Origin: Moraxellaceae bacterium
GTDB lineage: Bacteria > Pseudomonadota > Gammaproteobacteria > Pseudomonadales > Moraxellaceae
DNA length: 35,534 nt
Direction of reading: 5' to 3'
Assembly (NCBI GenBank): GCA_014378805.1
Contig: JACMMY010000222.1
Coordinates: forward strand, 1-35,534
Below the pieces are notes generated by a model. The model ran no database searches. It was not told where the DNA came from and saw only the letters and a list, made by a program, of their open reading frames with translations. Below are positions 1 to 9,709 of the stretch, piece by piece. A program made the translations under genes and the position numbers. Numbering within the stretch: position 1 is the first letter of the stretch; every line of letters starts with the position of its first letter.

Positions 1-2
1 AA

Positions 3-308
3 GCGCAATCAGGTGAAGCCTCAGAAGTCGTCCGTGTACGTGTCTTTGCTGCACGCGAACGCCAAATGACCCGTCAAAAAACGACAAATCAATCATTAAC
101 GCCAACCCAGCTTGATCAGTTTGTATTATTGGGCACAGCAGAACAAAAGCTCATGCAATTGGCACAAGCACGGTTAGCCTTGTCAGCGCGCGCCTATCAT
201 CGCGTGTTGCGTGTGGCGCGAACAATTGCGGATTTAGCGGATAGTGAGAATGTGCTGTCGCCACATTTGACGGAAGCGTTGGGCTATCGTGGTTTTGCTC
301 AAACTTAA
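3..308 (+). CDS. comM: ComM/YifB family Mg-chelatase-like AAA ATPase, C-terminal part (truncated by window start)
   Basis: Open frame from base 3: AQSGEASEVVRVRVFAARERQMTRQ...LSARAYHRVLRVARTIADLADSENVLSPHLTEALGYR, matching the conserved C-terminus of the YifB/ComM family. Confidence 0.85.
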   Translation, partial: AQSGEASEVVRVRVFAARERQMTRQKTTNQSLTPTQLDQFVLLGTAEQKLMQLAQARLALSARAYHRVLRVARTIADLADSENVLSPHLTEALGYRGFAQT

Positions 309-488
309 ACAACCATTAACGATATAATGACTTCATCTAGACTCCGTTTAGTGGTCTTCGTTTAGGTTAGAAGCTTCCACTGAATAGATTACAAAAAACA
401 CTCAATGAGAATTGAATCACCCTGAAATATTCTGCGATGTGCCGCGTCTATAGAACACCACAATGGGTTTTATGGGATGAGCAGCATC

Positions 489-1226
489 ATGAATAGCAGT
501 GTTGCGAAATTTTCAGGATTGGTTCTTTGGGGTGTATTACAGCAAGCGAATGCAGCTCAGGCAGATTTACACTTCCAAAGCAGCAGCTAACAAACGCAAC
601 TGTTAGAACTCTATACCTCGCAAGGCTGTAGCAGTTGCCCTCCCGCAGAACATTGGTTGCAACAATTCACCAATTCACCTCGGCTATGGTCGCAGATTAT
701 CCCCATTGCAATGCATGTTGATTATTGGGATGACTTGGGGTGGAAAGATCCTTACGCAAACCTTGCATACACCCAACGTCAACGCGCCTACCGACAAGCT
801 GGACACGTTGGTGGAGTTTATACCCCAGGTTTTGTGGTCAATGGACAAGAGTGGCGCGGCTGGTTTGATCAAAAATCATTACCGACCCTAAGCGGTAGTT
901 CAGGCATTCTGCAAGTCACCGCTAAAAACGAACAGTTGATCGCTGAATATAGTGGGAAGAATGAACCCCTTGTATTGCACGCCGTATTATTAGGTTTTGG
1001 GCTTAAAACCAGTATTAGTCGTGGTGAGAATCGACAACGTGTTTTGGAAGAAGATTTCGTCTCGCTGGCGCAAACAACCAGTCAATCGATCGACAATCAT
1101 TGGCAATTAAAAATCCCCACGTCTACGATCAATGCCAAACGCTATGGACTGGCAATATGGGTTGAACGACCGAATCAAATGTCACCCATTCAAGCCACGG
1201 GCGGCTGGTTTACACCTGAACCTTAA
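489..1226 (+). pseudogene. DUF1223 (thioredoxin-like fold) secreted protein, interrupted by in-frame TAA at 588-590
   Basis: ATG at 489 gives MNSSVAKFSGLVLWGVLQQANAAQADLHFQSSS*; the same frame continues QTQLLELYTSQGCSSCPPAEHWLQQ... into ORF 657-1226. The TSQGCSSCPPA motif typical of DUF1223 lies after the stop. Confidence 0.75.
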
Positions 1227-1255
1227 AGGTGTTTAATTTACTCAAAAAAATCAAC

Positions 1256-1297
1256 ACTAAAAATGAGGTAGTTAATGATTGTAACCTCATTTTTAGT
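1256..1297. terminator. Bidirectional terminator-like hairpin between convergent genes
   Basis: Perfect 14-bp inverted repeat ACTAAAAATGAGGT / ACCTCATTTTTAGT (1256-1269 / 1284-1297) with A/T tracts on both sides, between convergent genes. Confidence 0.8.
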
Positions 1298-1310
1298 CTT
1301 GATGAACGGA

Positions 1311-2153
1311 TTATTTCAGTAATACTTGCGCTTGAAGTTCGGCCAATCCTTCACGCATGTGACGTAAGAGCTCATCTGTTAATGTATGTACGGTATGCCC
1401 TTCGACAGAAATTGCAGGAAGCGGCAGCACATGTGCACGTACTCGACTACGGCCTAATACATCTTTCAAATGCGTCCCAAAACTCATTTCGCCGATATAC
1501 GGCATCACCGAATCCAACCGACCATCAGGCCCTTGGTAACACAAGATCAAGGGCTGCACAGGTGTTCCTGTTTCTACAGCTGCAGACAGCAGTTTGCTAT
1601 GTAACCGACGAATCTCACGACCATCTGTCGTGGTGCCTTCAGGAAAAAATAAAACGGGTAATTTTTGGCGTAAGAAACCTGCAATCTGAACAGCGACCGC
1701 TGCTGAATCGCCTGATCCACGTTTTATAAATAATGCCCCACCTGCTTTTGCTCAACGTCCAATCACGGGCCAGCTCGCTACATCGGCTTTTGATAAAAAA
1801 AATACTGGTGCAACAGAACCAATCACGGGAATATCAACCCATGACACATGATTGCTTACCCATAATGCATGCTCAGTGGGCATCTCACCATGAATTTTAA
1901 CCTCAACTGCTAAAGCACGGCAAAGTCGTTTACAGACATCGCTCACCACACGTGGATGATGGGGCTGATTAGGCTTAGTCAGTGCGCCACTCACTCCTGC
2001 TGCATAAAAGCCCTGACCAACAGCGACCAGCAGACCACTTGAACGTAAGATTCTACGGATTTGACGACGGGTTTGAGTCGGTAAAGTTGCAGCAAAAGAA
2101 GGTTGTACTTCAGACATAAATGCTCTCAAAAAAAACCTTAAAAATGATTTCAA
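1311..2153 (-). pseudogene. PlsC-like 1-acyl-glycerol-3-phosphate (or lyso-ornithine lipid) acyltransferase, interrupted by in-frame TGA near 1752
   Basis: ORF 1752-2153(-) carries the NHVSWVD acyltransferase motif and FLSKADVASWPVIGR*. After the TGA the same frame continues AKAGGALFIKRGSGDSAAV...FPEGTTTDG...PVQPLILCYQ to 1311. The two parts are in the same frame (594 nt offset). Confidence 0.8.
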
Positions 2154-2463
2154 AAAAACATTGACCTGATATTAACCAGATCAGGATCAAACCTGTGAAT
2201 CCTTAGCTTAATCGATAATTCACATCAGAATAATCCCTAAATATGACAACGATTAAATATTCACTGATTAATAAGGATAATATTCAAATTCTACACACTC
2301 ATACACAACGCCAAACAAAACGAGCTACAGCGTTCAACAACCCATTTGCGTATACATGGTATACTGCGCCATATAGGCAAACACGCTTATTTTCAACAAT
2401 AATGCGTAGCGACTTGCCGTAAGATTTGATAGACAACTCACCTCATTTTCAGTATGGATATGT

Positions 2464-3903
2464 ATGGAACTGTTTGACCGACCGAGTGGTGGCGAACGCG
2501 CACTATTGGTTCACCTGAATATTAATCAAATCGACCATCAAGATCTTGAAGAATTTCGATTGCTTTCCCAATCGGCAGGCGCTGAAATTATTGATCTGAT
2601 TACTGGCTCTCGCAAAAGACCTGATGCTCGGCTTTTTGTTGGTAAAGGCAAGGCTGAGGAAATACATCAATCCGTCGTTCAGAATGCGATTGATCTGGTG
2701 ATCTTTGATCACACCTTGACGCCTGCGCAAGAGCGCAATTTAGAAAAAATATTTGAATGTCGCGTTGTAGATCGGACAGGTTTGATTCTGGATATTTTCG
2801 CCCAACGTGCGCGAACATTTGAAGGCAAACTGCAAGTCGAACTCGCTCAGCTTGACCATTTGGCTTCTCGCCTCGTGCGCGGTTGGACTCACCTTGAGCG
2901 CCAAGGTGGTGGTATTGGTCTACGAGGTCCTGGTGAAACGCAGCTTGAAACCGACCGTCGTTTATTGCAAATTCGTGTTGGGCAATTAAAAGATCGTCTC
3001 AACAAAGTTCGCCAGACTCGCAAACAAGGTCGCGCGGCTCGCCAAAAAGCTGATATCCCAACCGTTTCCTTAGTCGGTTATACCAATGCTGGCAAATCGA
3101 CGATGTTTAATCGACTTGCTGAAAGCGATGTTTACGTTGCCAATCAACTATTCGCAACACTCGATCCAACACTACGTCGCTTAGAATGGCAAGGTCTAGG
3201 GCCTTTGGTTCTTGCAGATACCGTAGGTTTTGTGCGCCATTTGCCGCATGGATTGGTTGAGTCGTTCCGCGCAACCTTAGAAGAAACCTTAGAAGCTGAT
3301 TTACTGCTTCATGTGATTGATCAGAGCAGTGAAGATCGCGACGAACAAATTGATGCCGTAGAAGCTGTGCTTAAAGAAATTGGTGCTGAAGTGCCTATTC
3401 TCAGGGTCTACAATAAAATTGATATTAGCGGTGATGCACCTTCACTCCATGAAGGCTCACCCGATGTGCCTGACCGTGTCTATGTGTCCGCCTATAGCGG
3501 TGCGGGCATGGACTTGCTCAAACAAGCGGTACAACAACGTCTTTCTGTTGGCAAAGTCTCGACTTTTCACCTGACCTTACCGCTTAGCGCGGGACGTTTG
3601 CGTAGTCAGTTCTACCGATTAGGCGTCATTCAAACTGAAAACACCCTTGATAATGGCGCGTCTGAATTAGCGGTCATGCTTGCCATTCCTTTACTGGCGC
3701 GAATTCTGGCAGAAGCGCAGGTGAATCCTGATGATGTTTTGCCTGAAGCTGAAGCGATCTTATTTCGCAGAACGTTGGAACATTTTGAATTGGCAAAAAT
3801 TGAGCGTGCGCAAGCCTTAGCCAATCAAGAGGAAACGTTTGAAGACCTCGATATTGAAGATGCTGATCTCGAAGAATTGACATCACCTATTCATTATTCT
3901 TAA
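2464..3903 (+). CDS. hflX: GTPase HflX
   Basis: HflX N-terminal domain, RGPGETQLETDRR, GYTNAGKST P-loop, DTVGFVRHLPH motif. Confidence 0.95.
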   Translation: MELFDRPSGGERALLVHLNINQIDHQDLEEFRLLSQSAGAEIIDLITGSRKRPDARLFVGKGKAEEIHQSVVQNAIDLVIFDHTLTPAQERNLEKIFECRVVDRTGLILDIFAQRARTFEGKLQVELAQLDHLASRLVRGWTHLERQGGGIGLRGPGETQLETDRRLLQIRVGQLKDRLNKVRQTRKQGRAARQKADIPTVSLVGYTNAGKSTMFNRLAESDVYVANQLFATLDPTLRRLEWQGLGPLVLADTVGFVRHLPHGLVESFRATLEETLEADLLLHVIDQSSEDRDEQIDAVEAVLKEIGAEVPILRVYNKIDISGDAPSLHEGSPDVPDRVYVSAYSGAGMDLLKQAVQQRLSVGKVSTFHLTLPLSAGRLRSQFYRLGVIQTENTLDNGASELAVMLAIPLLARILAEAQVNPDDVLPEAEAILFRRTLEHFELAKIERAQALANQEETFEDLDIEDADLEELTSPIHYS

Positions 3904-3912
3904 TAAACAGCC

Positions 3913-4371
3913 ATGACGACTATCCATTCAGATCAAAACGGCACAATCAACAGTGCCATCGACAACGAAATCACTCTCGAGAATCAACCTCAAACCGATT
4001 CCGCTCCAGTGGCTTTTGATTGGAAAATACTGATTGTCGTGACGGTGATTATTATCTTTATCCGTGAAGTCTCTGTTTGGCTGATGACACAAATTGGTTA
4101 TACAAACTTAGGCAACTTCTTAGGCTTATTTTTATTATTTGGCTTTGCAATTGCCTATCGCATATCGAAGGGTGACATCCCTACTCGAATCGTCACTGCA
4201 AACGCAAAAATACTCAAAGAAGGTATTTTTGCATTTCTGCCGATTTGTGCTGGCATCGGCACACTACTGGTTGGATTAGGAAATGACGCGGTCAAGATTC
4301 TGTTTATTATGGTTATTAGTACACTCATTCCCATGCGCATTTACGCCTACATCGTGAAGAAGTGGTTATGA
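3913..4371 (+). CDS. LrgA/CidA-family holin-like membrane protein
   Basis: Four hydrophobic segments, 4-bp ATGA overlap with a following LrgB-like gene; primary sequence matches LrgA only loosely. Confidence 0.55.
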   Translation: MTTIHSDQNGTINSAIDNEITLENQPQTDSAPVAFDWKILIVVTVIIIFIREVSVWLMTQIGYTNLGNFLGLFLLFGFAIAYRISKGDIPTRIVTANAKILKEGIFAFLPICAGIGTLLVGLGNDAVKILFIMVISTLIPMRIYAYIVKKWL

Positions 4372-5072
4372 TTGATCTATTCACACAACACATTGCTCAT
4401 GACTACTCCGCGAGTATCACGATTGCGGCTGGATTTATCTTAACTTTAATTGGCTATGTCACCGCAAGATTATTGAACATCCGTTTTCCACGTTTTCCGA
4501 TGGTGATCGCTGCCATTATTGTCGTTGTTGTATTGCTTGCACTGTGCGATTGGCATTACACCGCATACGCTCAGACGGTCGAGCCTTTATTTAACCACAT
4601 TCTGGGTTATGCAACGGTTGCTCTGGCGATCCCATTAGCAACCATTAAATTTGACCAATTGCCGATCAAACGCCTCATCGGCTTATTTGCTTTTGCCTCA
4701 GTCTTTGGCAGTGTGCTGGCCATGTCACTCGCCTATGGGCTGAATCTCGCAAAACCTGAAATCTTAGCGTTCGCAACGCGCGCAGTCACGACCCCAATTG
4801 CACTCAATGTTGCCGCAATGACCCACGCACCGCTGACGCTCGTGAGCTTTATTGTTATATTTTCAGGTCTCATCGGTGCAATACTCTCACCATTGATTTT
4901 GCGCAATATTGATGATGAGCGCGCGGCAGGATTTGCGCTCGGACTTGCCGCTCATGCCATTGGCACAGCGCAAGCATGGCAAAGAAGTCCAATCGCTGGC
5001 GAATATGCTGCCTTCGGTATGGCAGTCAATGCTGTCATAACCGCACTTTGGGTCATTCCCCTCTTCTCCTAA
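4368..5072 (+). CDS. LrgB/CidB-family membrane protein
   Basis: Multi-TM protein with SVFGSVLAMSLAYGL and RAVTTPIALNVAAMT / GLAAHAIGTAQAW, resembling the conserved LrgB motifs; start taken as ATG 4368 overlapping the previous stop. Confidence 0.75.
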   Translation: MIDLFTQHIAHDYSASITIAAGFILTLIGYVTARLLNIRFPRFPMVIAAIIVVVVLLALCDWHYTAYAQTVEPLFNHILGYATVALAIPLATIKFDQLPIKRLIGLFAFASVFGSVLAMSLAYGLNLAKPEILAFATRAVTTPIALNVAAMTHAPLTLVSFIVIFSGLIGAILSPLILRNIDDERAAGFALGLAAHAIGTAQAWQRSPIAGEYAAFGMAVNAVITALWVIPLFS

Positions 5073-5167
5073 ATGATTTCAAAAGTCTCACATCAATACG
5101 ACACAGGTTTATACTAAAAAATCGCGTTTATGCTATAAAAATAGAGACAAGCATGAGGTGAGATGTT

Positions 5168-5641
5168 ATGAAAATATTCGTAAAACAATCTTTATTTGCG
5201 ACTCAGGTTTTAGCACTGACGTGCTTCATGTCTAGCATGGCATTGGCAGCAGACGTGACCGGAACTTGGCGTAGTATTGACGACAAAACTGGCTTCGCCA
5301 AGTCTATTATCAGAATTGAAAAAACGGCCAATGGCACCTATAGCGGCACGATTGAAAAAGTGCTGACCCACGAAGGTTACATACCGAAAAAGATTTGCGT
5401 GAATTGTCCAGCGCCATTTACCGACAAACCCATTGAAGGATTAAATATCATCTGGGGCTTAGTGACGACGCCATCAGCAAGTGGAGTCTATGATCAAGGT
5501 AAAATTTTAGATCCGTTGAGTGGAAAAATTTACCGCGCCAAGCTGACCCTCGGCGCCAATGGTCAAACACTTAATGTCCGTGGCTATATCGGCTTTTCGA
5601 TGTTTGGGAGAAGTCAGGTCTGGCAACGAGAAACCGAATAA
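5168..5641 (+). CDS. DUF2147 domain-containing secreted protein
   Basis: Signal peptide, then DVTGTWRSIDDKTGFAKSIIRI...YSGTIEKVL...KICVNCP..., typical DUF2147. Confidence 0.8.
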   Translation: MKIFVKQSLFATQVLALTCFMSSMALAADVTGTWRSIDDKTGFAKSIIRIEKTANGTYSGTIEKVLTHEGYIPKKICVNCPAPFTDKPIEGLNIIWGLVTTPSASGVYDQGKILDPLSGKIYRAKLTLGANGQTLNVRGYIGFSMFGRSQVWQRETE

Positions 5642-5814
5642 AGGAGTAACCACGGCCAAAACAATTGTCCATAGAGGCGCAATAAACCACCTTACGTCTA
5701 ACGAATCATCAAATTAAATGAAATGCGCCGGATAAATGCTACTATTAAAGTGTATTAGTTCTCACAAACTAAGCTTGTAAATTAGGATGATTTAGATTTG
5801 GCAAAAATACAGGG

Positions 5815-7071
5815 ATGATGCGCGTAAATATGAAGAAAGAGCGTCCAACCGCCATGAATAATGGAGTCTTTCAACTCGACGCAGATGCCGAGTTTGACCC
5901 CCTCGTAGAACCACAATTCTCCGAAACAGAAATTAAAACCACATTAGATACTGGGATATGGTTTTTACTCTTCCCTGAGCACATTGAAAAAGAATATCGA
6001 AAACAATCACGCGTCAGATCGATCAAGACCTATCGATTTAATGGGATATTCGCCTTTGCTGTGTTTGCAGTCATTTGTATCAGCGTCGTCAAGCTCATTC
6101 CAGCCAGCAGTTATACACAATGCGTTTCAGTCTATGCAGCCGGCGGACTTATTATGCTTGGCGTACGCATTCTTTCATACTTTAGAATGTTTGATCGCTG
6201 GTTTTATCGATATGTCACAATCAGCGCCTCGGTGATGATTACCATTGGCGTCTATGCCAATAACGCTATCCCAATGGGAGCTGCCACGACATTATCGTAT
6301 ATCAGTCTGACCTACATACTATTCTTCACCTATTGTTTTGTCGGATTACGTCTGCAACTTTCGTCACTTGCAAACTTAATGGGCGGAGCATGTGGTGTTT
6401 TACTGACGTATATAACTGGCGCAAAAATGGACTGGCTCATCATGCCACAGACCTTTGCAACCGCTAGTTTTTTAGCCATGTTCCTCGCGTATGGATTGAA
6501 ACGACAAGAGCGCATTAACTTCCTACAGTCCTATTTATTAAATTTATCTCTCGAAAAGAGTAAACGACTCTCTCGCGAAGATGCTTTAACGGGACTGGCC
6601 AATCGTCGATATCTCAACGAAATGATGGTCATCGAATGGAATCGAATGCTCCGCCAAAAATCCTACCTGGCGATCATCATGATTGATATTGATTTTTTCA
6701 AACGCTATAACGATACCCTTGGACACTTGGCTGGAGATCAATGCTTACATCAAGTTGCAAAGCTCGTTAGTGAAGAAGCCAAACGAGGTGGCGAACTCGC
6801 AGCACGCTACGGCGGCGAAGAATTTGTCTTACTCTTTCCAGATATGACTGTAGATTTAGCCAAGCAGCAAGTCGAGCGACTGATCGCAAGGGTCAATGCC
6901 GCAGCAATTCCACATCCAGATAGCAGCCTGAAAATCGTCACCGTCAGCGTAGGCGTCTCAGTCGTAATACCACAACCAGAAATGTCGGTCGACGTTCAAC
7001 TCGGTCAAGCAGATGAGGCGCTCTATCGCGCCAAAGCAAATGGTAAAAATCGCTACGAATTCTTTGAGTAA
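5815..7071 (+). CDS. Membrane diguanylate cyclase (GGDEF)
   Basis: N-terminal hydrophobic segments then SREDALTGLANRRYL ... DIDFFKRYNDTLGHLAGDQ ... ARYGGEEFVLLFP. Confidence 0.92.
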   Translation: MMRVNMKKERPTAMNNGVFQLDADAEFDPLVEPQFSETEIKTTLDTGIWFLLFPEHIEKEYRKQSRVRSIKTYRFNGIFAFAVFAVICISVVKLIPASSYTQCVSVYAAGGLIMLGVRILSYFRMFDRWFYRYVTISASVMITIGVYANNAIPMGAATTLSYISLTYILFFTYCFVGLRLQLSSLANLMGGACGVLLTYITGAKMDWLIMPQTFATASFLAMFLAYGLKRQERINFLQSYLLNLSLEKSKRLSREDALTGLANRRYLNEMMVIEWNRMLRQKSYLAIIMIDIDFFKRYNDTLGHLAGDQCLHQVAKLVSEEAKRGGELAARYGGEEFVLLFPDMTVDLAKQQVERLIARVNAAAIPHPDSSLKIVTVSVGVSVVIPQPEMSVDVQLGQADEALYRAKANGKNRYEFFE

Positions 7072-7252
7072 AATATGTTTCAATAGGACTCAACGATCAC
7101 GCGCTAAAATTTAATAAATCACCGTACATGATTGTTAAATTTTTCGATTGTGCGCATTTTATTTCCACGTTACTCCAGCATATAAGTCAAAAAATATACA
7201 CATGGATTCTTCTTATTACCTACCTCGGAAACGACTTGGCGGCTTTAGTAGC

Positions 7253-7738
7253 ATGAACCGATCGAGTTGGACTTTATTGCTAATTGGTGTTCTTCTTATT
7301 CCAATTTGCCTCTATTATTTCTCAGCCTATTGGGTGTCGCATCAAGTGTTATCCGCACTAAAAACTCAAGATATTAATGAATTAAGACAGAGGATTCCGA
7401 GCAAGCTCATCACCGACCTTGTGCCCAATACGCATCCTGAAAAAAATTGGCAAGGTGCAGGCAGTCAATACTTAAAACATGTATGGCCGAAGCTATATCA
7501 AGAGATTGATCGCGAAGTTTGGCTCTCACTGCATGTGCAGGGATTAAGTGATCGTGAGATTAGTCATTATTATGAACGTTATTTTAATCGATACGCCTTA
7601 GATTTAGGGAGTGATCACGACAAGATTCGCATTGAGTTTGAACGCACCCGATTTATCCAATGGCGCGTTCAGCAGGTTTGTTATCCTAATCCGCAGCCTG
7701 CTGTGGTCGAGAATCGTTGCCCATCCTCTAATCGATAA
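7253..7738 (+). CDS. DUF2939-like single-TM protein
   Basis: Hydrophobic N-terminus followed by LSALKTQDINELRQRIPSKLITDLV; ORF opens at 7148 but 7253 (MNRSSW) is a likely start; the 3' end overlaps apaH. Confidence 0.5.
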   Translation: MNRSSWTLLLIGVLLIPICLYYFSAYWVSHQVLSALKTQDINELRQRIPSKLITDLVPNTHPEKNWQGAGSQYLKHVWPKLYQEIDREVWLSLHVQGLSDREISHYYERYFNRYALDLGSDHDKIRIEFERTRFIQWRVQQVCYPNPQPAVVENRCPSSNR

Positions 7739-8523
7739 GCCACCAAACTTCCGCCCCAAACACAACCGCCATCGAGTGGAACCGCATTCAACATCTGCCC
7801 TGCACCTTCTAGAGCGGCCCAATGTCCAAACAAAACATTTTCTATCCGCTTAAATTGGGGTTGCCAATTAAACCACGGTGCAAAACCATCGGGCATCGGC
7901 GCATCCAGACCATCTTTAAACGCAAACTCTAAACGACCATCCGCATCAACCAAACGCATCCGAGTCAGGTAATTGGTAATCACACGAAGCCGCACTGAAC
8001 CCTCTAAATCATCAGACCAAACATCTGGATCATTACCATACATATTTTCAAGAAAACGATCTAACTCAATAAATGTGCCACGCAAGGTCATCGCGACTTC
8101 AAACGCTAGACTTTCGGCTTGCGCTATCGTCCAGCAATGCGGCAAACCTGCGTGCGTCAATACATAATCAGCATTCGGACGCAGCAATAACGGCTGTTTA
8201 CGCAACCAATTCAAAAGCACAGGTGCATCAGGCGCTTCTAAAATCGGTGTAGTTCGGTCGTTTTTGCGAATTTTGTTATAGCCACGCCAGACTGCGAGCA
8301 GATTCAGGTCGTGATTACCTAGCACCGTCCGCGCAACATCTTTTTCACATAATTTTTTTACAAAACGTAAGGTCGCAAGCGAATCTTCACCGCGTGCAAC
8401 CAAATCGCCTGCAAACCACAGACAATCTTGTTTTTCGTCAAATTCAATGTGTTCGAGCAAGGTTTGTAGTGCGGTAAAACAGCCTTGCAAATCACCGATC
8501 ACATAGTTGTAGCGTATTGGCAT
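7681..8523 (-). CDS. apaH: Bis(5'-nucleosyl)-tetraphosphatase, symmetrical (ApaH)
   Basis: VIGDLQGCFTALQTLL, FAGDLVARGEDSLATLRFV, VLGNHDLNLLAV, THAGLPHCW motifs. Confidence 0.95.
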   Translation of the reverse strand: MPIRYNYVIGDLQGCFTALQTLLEHIEFDEKQDCLWFAGDLVARGEDSLATLRFVKKLCEKDVARTVLGNHDLNLLAVWRGYNKIRKNDRTTPILEAPDAPVLLNWLRKQPLLLRPNADYVLTHAGLPHCWTIAQAESLAFEVAMTLRGTFIELDRFLENMYGNDPDVWSDDLEGSVRLRVITNYLTRMRLVDADGRLEFAFKDGLDAPMPDGFAPWFNWQPQFKRIENVLFGHWAALEGAGQMLNAVPLDGGCVWGGSLVAYRLEDGQRFSTTAGCGLG

Positions 8524-9440
8524 TATTGATTATCCACACTCTCATCAGCATCATCAGATAAATCAACAATCGCCTGAATATCTTTCACGTTCATGTCGAC
8601 ATAATCCGCCAACGCCACAAAGTCAGCAATACTCAACGTTTCAGGACGTGCCATCGGGCTAATACCAAGCTGGGCAAAGCCCGCTTCATCAACTTGACCT
8701 TTTAAGGTGTTGCGCAAAGTTTTACGACGTTGGTTAAACACTTGTGAAACCAATGCAGCAAGTAGTTTTTCATTTCGCGCTTGCACAGGTTTAACCGCAT
8801 AAGGTTCTAAACGGAAAACCGCACTGGTGACTTTTGGTGGTGGATTAAACGCACCCGGTGGCACCTCAAACAAGAATGTCGGTTTACAGTAATACTGAAT
8901 CATCACTGACAAACGCCCAAAATCTTTGTTTTTTGGTTCAGCAACGATGCGGTCAACCACTTCTTTTTGCAGCATAAAGTGCATGTCTTTGACTGCTGCA
9001 CCGTAGCGAATGAGATGAAAAAGCAACGGCGTTGAAATGTTATACGGCAAATTTCCAACTACACGCAGCGGTTTATCCAATTTTTCCATTTGCGCGAAGT
9101 CAAAACGCAGCGCATCGCCTTCAACAATCGTTAAATGCTGTGGATGGCCCATGCGCGCTGGCAAGGTTGCCGCCAAATCACGGTCTAACTCCAGCACGGT
9201 CAAATGCGATGACGCCGCTAACAAAGGTGCAGTCAACGCCCCCATTCCCGGCCCGATCTCAACGAGGTTATCACCGAGACGCGGTGCAACGGCTTGAACA
9301 ATTCGCCCAATGACCCGTTGATCATGCAGGAAGTTTTGTCCAAAACGCTTACGTGCTTTATGACCTTTTAGCTCAGGTTCTGCAAATAACAAAGCATCGC
9401 TATCAAACGTTTCGGAATTTGTCATGGGGGAAAATCTCAA
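8523..9440 (-). CDS. rsmA: 16S rRNA (adenine1518/1519-N6)-dimethyltransferase
   Basis: KRFGQNFLHDQRVIGRIV, VEIGPGMGALT, VVGNLPYNISTPLLFHL, VPPGAFNPPPKVTSAVF motifs; adjacent to apaH. Start may be the internal ATG at 9425 (MTNSE). Confidence 0.95.
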   Translation of the reverse strand: MRFSPMTNSETFDSDALLFAEPELKGHKARKRFGQNFLHDQRVIGRIVQAVAPRLGDNLVEIGPGMGALTAPLLAASSHLTVLELDRDLAATLPARMGHPQHLTIVEGDALRFDFAQMEKLDKPLRVVGNLPYNISTPLLFHLIRYGAAVKDMHFMLQKEVVDRIVAEPKNKDFGRLSVMIQYYCKPTFLFEVPPGAFNPPPKVTSAVFRLEPYAVKPVQARNEKLLAALVSQVFNQRRKTLRNTLKGQVDEAGFAQLGISPMARPETLSIADFVALADYVDMNVKDIQAIVDLSDDADESVDNQ

Positions 9441-9570
9441 ATTTTTTCTGAATGTAATAAGTCGCTATTTTACATGACTAGGCAATCAATATGATATGAA
9501 ATGGCACATGAGTGATTGCAATGTTATTTTATTAGTTCACAAAAACAGTCGAAACACGCAGGGAAGCATT

Positions 9571-9597
9571 AGATAAGCAGATCAATTCTGCTTATCT
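9571..9597. repeat. Perfect 10-bp inverted repeat
   Basis: AGATAAGCAG ATCAATT CTGCTTATCT. Confidence 0.75.
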
Positions 9598-9644
9598 AAA
9601 AGTCGTTATTTCAAATCTATTTTCTCCAACCGTCTACAAAGCTT

Positions 9645-9675
9645 AAAAAACCTCATCATGACGATGAGGTTTTTA
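9645..9675. terminator. Rho-independent terminator
   Basis: AAAAAACCTCATCATGACGATGAGGTTTTT; hairpin with A/T flanks downstream of the acyl-CoA dehydrogenase gene. Confidence 0.8.
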
Positions 9676-9709
9676 TAAGGATTCAATCATTGCGCGTCGG
9701 AAGCTAAAC

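Noticed and set aside
1229-1729. 166-aa plus-strand ORF
   Set aside because: It is antisense to the conserved PlsC-like acyltransferase frame and starts inside the terminator hairpin.
2350-2364. GTATAC-ATG-GTATAC palindrome upstream of hflX as an operator
   Set aside because: Only 6-bp AT-rich arms overlapping a promoter-like region; could easily be chance.
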